Assembly (NCBI GenBank): GCA_964436125.1
Contig: CAYTBT010000005.1
Span: 1-64,000, forward strand
Length of the DNA: 64,000 nucleotides
Origin: CAYRFF01 sp964436125
GTDB lineage: Bacteria > Bacteroidota > Bacteroidia > Chitinophagales > Saprospiraceae
Direction of reading: 5' to 3'
A program made the translations under genes and the position numbers. Below the pieces are notes generated by a model, which was not told where the DNA came from, searched no databases, and saw nothing but the letters and a program-made list of their open reading frames with translations. This document shows positions 54,433-61,152 of this stretch, one piece after another; the stretch's first letter is position 1, and every line of letters begins with the position of its first letter.

Positions 54433-55419
54433 ATGGGGAAATCACAATATACCGTAGCACTGGTTACCGGAGGCCCATACGAAGAGAGAGAAATATCTCT
54501 GCAGAGTGCTCAACTGGTCTCCGATAGTCTGACTGACAGCAGGCTCCGTGTGTTCACTATTGATATCCAATCGGATAAATGGATTGACGTCTCGAGCGGT
54601 ATGTCCATAGATAAGAATGATTTTACACTGCGGCTGAACGACGAGATAATACACTTTGATATTGCTTATCTTATGCTTCACGGTTCACCTGCAGAAGATG
54701 GTAAATTGCAAGGCTACTTTGATATGCTCGGTATTCCCTATACCGGATGCGATGTATTTGTCAGTGCATTAAGCTTTAATAAAAATGCGAGCAAAAATTT
54801 TGTGAAAGCTTATGGCATACACGTTGCCCAATCCCTTATCATCAATGAGAACAACCGTAAGAATTTACCGGACGAGAAGATTAAGAAGCTCGGAGAACCC
54901 TTATTTGTCAAGCCCAATAGAGCCGGCTCCAGTTATGGTGTTCACAAGTTGAATAAAAATGAGCCGAAAGCCATAAAAGAAGCTCTAGACGATGCTTTTC
55001 AATATGACTCTGAAGTGCTTATTGAGGAATATCTTGCCGGCAGAGAATTTTCTTGTGGCGTCATACCATTTCACAATAAACTTAAAGCCCTTCCGGTTAC
55101 CGAGCTTATTCCAGAGGGAGAATTCTTTGATTATGCGGCTAAATACGAGGGGAAGAGTAAAGAGGTGACTCCAGCCGACATCACACAAGCACAATCGGAC
55201 AATTGCCGCAATACTTCAATACGACTATACCGGATACTCGGCTGTGAAGGAATCGTGCGATTTGATTACATTTTATGCCGCGGTGAATTTTATTTTCTGG
55301 AAGCCAATACCATTCCCGGCCTCTCTCCTACTTCCATTGTGCCTCAAGAAATTGAAGCTGCAGGTTTATCTGTACGCGATGTACTCCAGAATATATTGCT
55401 AGAAAAACTCGGAATCTGA
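54433..55419 (+). CDS. ddl: D-alanine--D-alanine ligase
   Basis: This ATP-grasp enzyme joins two D-Ala for peptidoglycan precursors. The 328-aa sequence has VALVTGGPYEEREISLQSA at the N-terminus, LHGSPAEDGKLQGYFDMLGIPYTGCDV and FVKPNRAGSSYGVHK. Metal ligands lie in the VRFDYI and FYFLEANTIPGLSPTSIVP segments. Length is normal. Monocistronic. Confidence 0.93.
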   Translation: MGKSQYTVALVTGGPYEEREISLQSAQLVSDSLTDSRLRVFTIDIQSDKWIDVSSGMSIDKNDFTLRLNDEIIHFDIAYLMLHGSPAEDGKLQGYFDMLGIPYTGCDVFVSALSFNKNASKNFVKAYGIHVAQSLIINENNRKNLPDEKIKKLGEPLFVKPNRAGSSYGVHKLNKNEPKAIKEALDDAFQYDSEVLIEEYLAGREFSCGVIPFHNKLKALPVTELIPEGEFFDYAAKYEGKSKEVTPADITQAQSDNCRNTSIRLYRILGCEGIVRFDYILCRGEFYFLEANTIPGLSPTSIVPQEIEAAGLSVRDVLQNILLEKLGI

Positions 55420-55649
55420 GGAATGATTTGTTCTGCCATATTTCCGCGTATAAGTTCCTTTTCTCTCGATTGTCGATAGCCTAGCAATACAGAAAAGCTT
55501 GAAGTCTTGTAAATACACCCCTTCTCATTGCTGGAATAGGCTAATTTACTTGAGCAACAATCTAGGACAGATGCGGAACAGTACATAGATTTCTCTGTTA
55601 GGTATCTAGGATTTCAATCCGTAATGAACTTGTAAAAGAAGGAATAAAG

Positions 55650-55982
55650 ATGAAAGAACAAAAGCATTCTCTCAAGATGGATACACCGTTTATGGGGATT
55701 TATTACCTTATGGAAAGTCCCGGAACATATCACTGTGACAACTGCAGTGCTCTACTCTTTGATGCAGAAGATAAGTTTCATTGTGGAAGCGGATGGCCGG
55801 CATTTGATGCATGTGTTGACAATGCAATCCGACTTGAAGAAACAGACCTAATTCCGGGAAAAGCTGTCTATTGCAAGAGTTGCAATTCATTTCTGGGAAC
55901 CTTCATCAGTGGAGAAAGTTTTACCGATAAGAATAAGAGATATAACATAAATTCAAGTGCTCTTGATTATGTGCCAAAATAA
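55650..55982 (+). CDS. MsrB-fold protein lacking catalytic residues
   Basis: Active MsrB reduces methionine-R-sulfoxide with a Cys in RY-C-xNS and two His in HLGH. This 110-aa protein keeps the fold and zinc ligands: CDNC at 29-32, CKSC at 75-78, GSGWPAF at 46-52. At the catalytic positions it has F81 and T84 instead of the two His, and N99 (KRYNINSSAL) instead of the Cys. The usual N-terminal part is also shorter. It is therefore likely a pseudoenzyme, perhaps a zinc-binding or regulatory partner of MsrA, whose gene starts 1 nt after its stop. A sequence error cannot explain three separate changes. Confidence 0.75.
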   Translation: MKEQKHSLKMDTPFMGIYYLMESPGTYHCDNCSALLFDAEDKFHCGSGWPAFDACVDNAIRLEETDLIPGKAVYCKSCNSFLGTFISGESFTDKNKRYNINSSALDYVPK

Positions 55983-55983
55983 G

Positions 55984-56529
55984 ATGGATATGGAGAAACA
56001 ACTTAAACAAGCAGTACTCGGCGCGGGCTGTTTCTGGTGTACAGAAGCTGTATATCAAGAAATTAAAGGGATTCTTGATATTCAAGTCGGCTTCACAGGT
56101 GGCGACCTCCCCAATCCTAGTTATCACGACGTAATTTATAAAGATACCGGACATATAGAGGTCGCCAAGATAAGTTTTGATCCCACGATTATAAGCTATG
56201 GGGAAATTCTCGATATTTTCTGGACGATGCATGACCCGACTTCATGGGATAGGCAAGGAGCTGATGTCGGAGTTCAATACAGATCAGCTATTTTTTACCT
56301 CAATGATAAACAGAGAAAAATCGCCCAATCTTCAATGGAAAGAGCTCAGAAAAATCTCTTTAATCGGGATATTGTCACAGAAATAAGGCCTCTGCTCGAG
56401 TTTTATCCCGCAGAGGAATCTCACGAGAAATATTACAGCAATAATCCCGATGCCGGCTACTGTAGAGTAGTCATTAATCCAAAGGTAAACAAGCTGCGTA
56501 AAAATTTTCAGAATTATATCCGTGATTGA
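55984..56529 (+). CDS. msrA: peptide-methionine (S)-S-oxide reductase
   Basis: MsrA reduces methionine-S-sulfoxide in damaged proteins. The 181-aa protein has GAGCFWCTEAVYQ with the catalytic Cys, VGFTGG, the HDPTSWDRQGADVGVQYRSAIFY segment and a C-terminal GYC that may provide the resolving Cys. Starts at 55984 or 55990 are possible; upstream ATGs overlap the MsrB-like gene and are less likely. It is directly coupled to that gene. Confidence 0.92.
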   Translation: MDMEKQLKQAVLGAGCFWCTEAVYQEIKGILDIQVGFTGGDLPNPSYHDVIYKDTGHIEVAKISFDPTIISYGEILDIFWTMHDPTSWDRQGADVGVQYRSAIFYLNDKQRKIAQSSMERAQKNLFNRDIVTEIRPLLEFYPAEESHEKYYSNNPDAGYCRVVINPKVNKLRKNFQNYIRD

Positions 56530-56579
56530 TTCAGAATTATTCCGTACATTGCTAGCTTAACCCAGAAATAGAAAGTAAA

Positions 56580-56798
56580 ATGAAAGACTGGAAACACATA
56601 TATTCAAGCCAAGACGCACTGAAAGTTGAACTTCTCGAGGCTATGCTCCGCGACCACGATATTGAAACGAGTATCATTGATAAAAAAGATCAAGCCCTCG
56701 TTATGCTCGGCTCAATTGAGATTTACGTCCGTGAAGAGGATGCAGAAAGAGCGGTTTCACTTATCCAGGATAGTAAATTAACTACGGAAGAAGAGTAG
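56580..56798 (+). CDS. DUF2007 small protein
   Basis: The 72-aa protein has a ferredoxin-like pattern with LEAMLRDHDIETSIIDKKDQAL and EIYVREEDAERAVSLI, matching DUF2007 (putative signal-transducing, PII-like fold). No function is known. It follows msrA by about 50 bp on the same strand. Confidence 0.75.
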   Translation: MKDWKHIYSSQDALKVELLEAMLRDHDIETSIIDKKDQALVMLGSIEIYVREEDAERAVSLIQDSKLTTEEE

Positions 56799-56848
56799 CT
56801 CAGTGTCCATTATAGCTTTTTAGCTTAAAATCTTGTTCTTACCACAAT

Positions 56849-57376
56849 CTAGCTTGCCGGTAATGTAAGTGGTATTGAGAGACGGGTGTTGATGTTTTTT
56901 CCATGGTATTTTCCGGAAACAAAATGAAGTTTATCCAAGACCTTCTCAAATGCTATCGCCATAGAATTCCCATAATTCTCCGTAAATTCTCCGTACACTG
57001 CAACATTCTGAATACTTCCTATGCTGTCCACGAGAAATGTCAAGGTCATTATTCCTTTTAATCGCGATTGCATAGCAGTAAAAATCGCACTATTTCTCAA
57101 GATGTTCAGAAGTTTTCCCTCGGTACACTTGTTCTGCTTGAACAAATCGACAATATCTGCACACTCTTTTAAAATCGGAAATTGCATACTGAAGTCGGTC
57201 GCACTTGCTTGAGCACTATGCATTGTTCCGTCTTCATCCTGGAATTGATACTCGATAGAATCTAGGGCCTTTACTTCTTCCGGAATTTTTTCCCTATCTC
57301 GCTGAGAAAGAAAAAGGAGTGCCGGGATTGTTATCAGGAGGAAGAAAAACGAGGACATGACTTGAATTGACTTCAT
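56849..57376 (-). CDS. TonB C-terminal-like membrane-anchored protein
   Basis: The 175-aa protein has one N-terminal membrane segment (about 6-24) and a periplasmic domain. FPILKECADI, a later KCTEGKLL and LKGIMTLTFLVDSIGSIQNVAVYGEF resemble the TonB C-terminal family of Bacteroidota (FPGCE, then C, GTVVVSFVVDKDG). The Pro-rich spacer of true TonB is missing, so energy transduction is doubtful. It may be a regulatory or stand-alone version. Confidence 0.6.
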   Translation of the reverse strand: MKSIQVMSSFFFLLITIPALLFLSQRDREKIPEEVKALDSIEYQFQDEDGTMHSAQASATDFSMQFPILKECADIVDLFKQNKCTEGKLLNILRNSAIFTAMQSRLKGIMTLTFLVDSIGSIQNVAVYGEFTENYGNSMAIAFEKVLDKLHFVSGKYHGKNINTRLSIPLTLPAS

Positions 57377-57625
57377 GAGATATTAATTTGTTGTTATAAA
57401 ATGGCACATAATTTACCTTTTCCTTTCTATAATATCAGAGTATTATAAGCCGATGCAGGTTACAAGTCTTAACATTAAGCAAGAATAAAATAGTATGTGC
57501 GTGCCTTATTTTCTTAAAAACAAGGACTTTCAAAATAGAAATTCGCAGCTTCTACATTGAGAACGCATAAGGTACAAAAAATGCTGCGGAAATCAAGGAG
57601 ATTATACAATTAATAGAGATTTGTA

Positions 57626-57633
57626 TAGATTTG
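57626..57633 (+). promoter_or_regulatory. -7 box of the GT-C gene
   Basis: TAGATTTG, matching TAnnTTTG, 28 nt before the ATG at 57662. Confidence 0.45.
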
Positions 57634-57661
57634 AGTGGAATCTGATTATCAACAATTTTTT

Positions 57662-59020
57662 ATGAAAGGTACAGAATCGAGAAAAACTCTTGAGAATCCC
57701 ATATACCGGAAAGAACGCGATAGAAAGTTCTGTCTTGTCACCGGGGCGATTCTGTTGTGCTTTTATCTTCTAGGCTTCATAGTTCCATCAACCGTCCCCA
57801 ATGATAGTAAAGAATATCTACAGATGGCTGACAATATCTATAATGAAGCTCGATTTTATTGTGGTGACTTATCTGAGCCGATCAATTATGACGATTTCAC
57901 TAAGCGGCCACCCTTGTATCCTCTATTCCTAGGAATCGGAAGTTTAATGGGAAGTGCGCCTTTCCTGCTTTATCTATTACAGACCTTTTTGGTATTCGCC
58001 GGGATTTTTCTCATGCGGAATATCGGGTTTTATATGAATTATAAAACGTCTTACGACAAATGGATATACCTGTGTCTTGTTTTCCTCCCTTCGCTATGGA
58101 TTTATCCGCAATTGATGATGACAGAAAGTGTCCTCTTTTTTCTCCTGAGCGCCATGGCATTCACGAGTGTGCAAGGCCTTGTTCAGAAATCTGATGCATG
58201 GATAGCAATTGCTATAATTATGCTCGGATTATCCACTTTTCTGAAGCCCGTAATGTTTCCTGCGGCTCTCCTTGTATCAATTATAGGCCTCCTTTACTGT
58301 ATCTGGCATAAATACAAGCAGTCCGCGCTTGCTTCAGCCCTTGTATTCTTCCTTATTCTCGGATATATGAGCCTCAATTATCAACGTACGGGAGCCTTTA
58401 ATTTTTCAAGCATAAGTACGATAAATCTCGTGGATTATAATACGTACTACTTCAATTATGAGCGAGGTGGACAGACATTTGCGCAAGCTAAAAAAGCTGA
58501 GATCTATGCGGGTATAGACGGAGGCATGACCTATCAGGAGAAGTTGTCCGTACGGAGGCAAGGGGCCTTGAACATCATCGTGAAACACCCCATCTCCTAC
58601 GCAGTTTTTCATCTCAAGGGGACATATAAATTTTTCCTTTTCCCGGGTCGCTATGACATCTTCACTTTCTTCGGGCTAGATCAATCGACTTTTATGCTTG
58701 ACAAGGTAGCAGAAGTCGGCTATCTCGGAACCTTAAAATTCTTGATTACTACAACCCCGATATGGCTTTTATGCCTGATCGGGGGAAGTTTTCTGGTGAA
58801 GACAATCTTGTTTATCGGTTTCTTGTTATTTCTTTTTCATCGATCGGTGAAGTGGCAAGTCAAATTCCTGCTTTATACGATAATTCTCTATATCGCCCTA
58901 TTGACGGGACCACTGGGAGCATCGCGCTTTTTCATGCCTGTGGGATCAATTTATCTATTCATATCAGTCATAGGCTTATGTGGAACAATTACCAAGCTTA
59001 GGAAGGGGAAAACGAGGTAA
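57662..59020 (+). CDS. GT-C (ArnT/PMT-like) membrane glycosyltransferase
   Basis: The 452-aa protein has 10-12 membrane helices and an early loop with PNDSKEYLQMADNI followed by TKRPPLYPLFLGIG, typical of GT39/PMT_2-type glycosyltransferases that use polyprenyl-phosphate sugars. ATG 57662 is preferred to a GTG at 57635 that lies directly behind the -7 box. Acceptor and sugar are unknown. It is followed by the MlaE gene about 100 bp later. Confidence 0.65.
   Translation: MKGTESRKTLENPIYRKERDRKFCLVTGAILLCFYLLGFIVPSTVPNDSKEYLQMADNIYNEARFYCGDLSEPINYDDFTKRPPLYPLFLGIGSLMGSAPFLLYLLQTFLVFAGIFLMRNIGFYMNYKTSYDKWIYLCLVFLPSLWIYPQLMMTESVLFFLLSAMAFTSVQGLVQKSDAWIAIAIIMLGLSTFLKPVMFPAALLVSIIGLLYCIWHKYKQSALASALVFFLILGYMSLNYQRTGAFNFSSISTINLVDYNTYYFNYERGGQTFAQAKKAEIYAGIDGGMTYQEKLSVRRQGALNIIVKHPISYAVFHLKGTYKFFLFPGRYDIFTFFGLDQSTFMLDKVAEVGYLGTLKFLITTTPIWLLCLIGGSFLVKTILFIGFLLFLFHRSVKWQVKFLLYTIILYIALLTGPLGASRFFMPVGSIYLFISVIGLCGTITKLRKGKTR
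58477..58488 (-). repeat. 12-bp dispersed motif, site 13
   Basis: Inside the glycosyltransferase gene; ATTTGCGCAAGC, in coding frame FAQA. Confidence 0.75.
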
Positions 59021-59119
59021 AATCCTGCAATGGAAGGTAGCGCACAACAGAGAAAAATGTAAAATGATAAGCCTGTCTCTATATTTTCTCTTAAATTGCG
59101 ACAAATTTTAGGTAAGAAT

Positions 59120-59866
59120 ATGCTGAAGACCTTTTTCTTTAATTTTGGGAAATATATCCTCCTGTTGAAGCAAGCTATTGCCCGACCGGAGAAACTCCGT
59201 GTTTACTGGCGCGAGACAGTGCGTCAGATGGACGAGATAGGAATAGGGTCATTGACGATTGTTTTCTTGATCTCGGTATTTATCGGGGCAGTAACTGCGG
59301 TACAATTTGCTTATCAACTCGGCGGGACCTTAATTCCACGCTTTTATATCGGATATATCGTCAGAGACATGACCATTATCGAGCTTGCCCCGACAATAAC
59401 TTGTCTCGTTCTTGCAGGAAAAGTCGGCTCCAATATCGCCTCGGAAATCGGTGGTATGCGTCAGAAGGAACATATTGATGCAATGGAAATAATGGGTGTA
59501 AATACCGCCGCTTATCTCATCATGCCTCGCTTAATAGCCGGCTTAGTAATGATTCCTATTCTCGTATTTCTCGCTGCAATAATCAGTATAGCGGGCGGAT
59601 ATATAGCAACGGTTCCCACAGGGTACTTTACCGGAGCTGAATACATTCAAGGCCTTCGGTCATTTTACGAGCCGTACAATGTATTTATGATGGTGGTAAA
59701 GGCTGTTGTATTTGCATTTATTTTAACCTCTGTGTCTTGTTATCAAGGCTATTATGTAAAAGGAGGAAGCGTTGAGCTAGGGCAAGCTAGTACCAATGCC
59801 GTTGTGTTCAGCGATATTTTAATCCTCTTGTCTGATTATCTCATTGCAATTGTACTGACAGCATGA
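59120..59866 (+). CDS. mlaE: MlaE-family lipid ABC transporter permease
   Basis: The 248-aa protein has five or six hydrophobic helices and the MlaE hallmarks: IGSLTIVFLISVFIGAVTAVQFAYQLGG, ELAPTITCLVLAGKVGSNIASEIGGMRQKEHIDAMEIMGVN, and KAVVFAFILTSVSCYQGYYVKGG. It moves phospholipids between inner and outer membranes with MlaF and an MlaD-type protein. ATG 59120 was chosen over a TTG at 59096. It overlaps the ATPase gene by 4 nt. Confidence 0.88.
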   Translation: MLKTFFFNFGKYILLLKQAIARPEKLRVYWRETVRQMDEIGIGSLTIVFLISVFIGAVTAVQFAYQLGGTLIPRFYIGYIVRDMTIIELAPTITCLVLAGKVGSNIASEIGGMRQKEHIDAMEIMGVNTAAYLIMPRLIAGLVMIPILVFLAAIISIAGGYIATVPTGYFTGAEYIQGLRSFYEPYNVFMMVVKAVVFAFILTSVSCYQGYYVKGGSVELGQASTNAVVFSDILILLSDYLIAIVLTA

Positions 59867-60630
59867 TTACGATAAAAGGCATCTATAAATCGTTTAAAGA
59901 AAAAAAGGTCTTGAAGGGCATAGACCTGGTCTTCAAGCGTGGCAAGACCAATCTTATCATAGGGAAATCCGGTGCCGGAAAAACGGTATTGCTGAAGATT
60001 CTCGTCGGCCTCCTTTATCCCGATAAAGGTGAAATATGGTATGATAAGGTTAATTTCCTCGACCTCAATGATAATGAACTGCGGAAGCTCCGCATGAAAG
60101 TGGGAATGCTCTTCCAAGGCTCTGCGCTTTTTGATTCAATGACGGTTCAACAGAATATCAGCTTCCCACTCGATATGTTTACCACTAAAACCGCCAAGGA
60201 AAAACTCGACAGGATTAATGAATGCCTTGAACGCGTTAATCTTGAAGGGGTAAATCATTTATACCCATCGGAAATCTCGGGTGGTATGCAGAAAAGAGTC
60301 GGCATAGCTCGCGCTATTGTGATGAAACCCAAATTCCTTTTCTGCGATGAACCCAATTCAGGATTGGACCCCAAGAATAGCTTGCTTATCGATAAATTAA
60401 TTCAAGAAATAACCGTTGAAAACGATATCACAACCGTTATTAATACACACGACATGAATTCAGTGATGGAAATCGGTGAAAATATCGCCTTATTGAAGGA
60501 AGGGAAACTCGCTTGGGTAGGACATAAAAATGAAGTATTGACCCACGGAAATGAAGATCTCCAGGCTTTTATATTTGCCTCTCCTTTCTTAAAACGATTA
60601 CGCGATAGAGCCCTGAGCAATGGGGATTAA
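59863..60630 (+). CDS. mlaF: MlaF-like ABC transporter ATP-binding protein
   Basis: The 255-aa ATPase has Walker A GKSGAGKT (34-41), signature SGGMQKR, Walker B FLFCDEPNSGLDP and the H-loop THD. The close overlap with the MlaE gene (ATGA) fits the usual MlaEF pair. No MlaD gene follows in this window. Confidence 0.88.
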   Translation: MITIKGIYKSFKEKKVLKGIDLVFKRGKTNLIIGKSGAGKTVLLKILVGLLYPDKGEIWYDKVNFLDLNDNELRKLRMKVGMLFQGSALFDSMTVQQNISFPLDMFTTKTAKEKLDRINECLERVNLEGVNHLYPSEISGGMQKRVGIARAIVMKPKFLFCDEPNSGLDPKNSLLIDKLIQEITVENDITTVINTHDMNSVMEIGENIALLKEGKLAWVGHKNEVLTHGNEDLQAFIFASPFLKRLRDRALSNGD

Positions 60631-60691
60631 CCCTTTGTGATCTTCGATTGAGTCCAGAGATTCCCTCGACCGGAATCGATGTGCCAGATAA

Positions 60692-60892
60692 TTATTGATC
60701 TTCGTTTTCTTCTTTTTCTGCTTTTTTCTCTTCCTGTGCTTTATCGTAGAGCACGAGCGCAATAAGTGCTCCACCGATTACAATCGATAAAAAAGCATTA
60801 TACATATCATAGTCCGATATATAATTATAAATGCCCAACAGAATTGTCGCCACACCGATAATGATAAAAATTAAGCGCGTATTTTTATTCAT
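60692..60892 (-). CDS. small two-helix membrane protein
   Basis: The 66-aa protein has two hydrophobic segments (about 7-23 and 32-48) and a highly charged Lys/Glu tail. It is not a family I recognise. It is convergent with the mlaF gene. Confidence 0.5.
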   Translation of the reverse strand: MNKNTRLIFIIIGVATILLGIYNYISDYDMYNAFLSIVIGGALIALVLYDKAQEEKKAEKEENEDQ

Positions 60893-60928
60893 AGTTTCCC
60901 TTAATCTATTATTCCCACTATTCCTTCA

Positions 60929-60940
60929 GCTTCCGCAAAT
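60929..60940 (+). repeat. 12-bp dispersed motif, site 14
   Basis: Intergenic GCTTCCGCAAAT, upstream of the small membrane protein gene. Confidence 0.75.
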
Positions 60941-61152
60941 GTTGTAAACCTATCCATTCCTCATACCCCGCTTCTCAAGTCCTTGGTTTTACCAGGATAT
61001 CTTATCTCTGATTGCCTAATCATGCGGTAATCACAGCCAAAGGTAGAAATATTCTCTGGCTTTATGCATTAATCCGGCTCACCGGAAGCCCTACATCTAG
61101 AATCTACGAGATATTATTTATGAATATACCGGGTCAAATAGTCCGGTATCAT

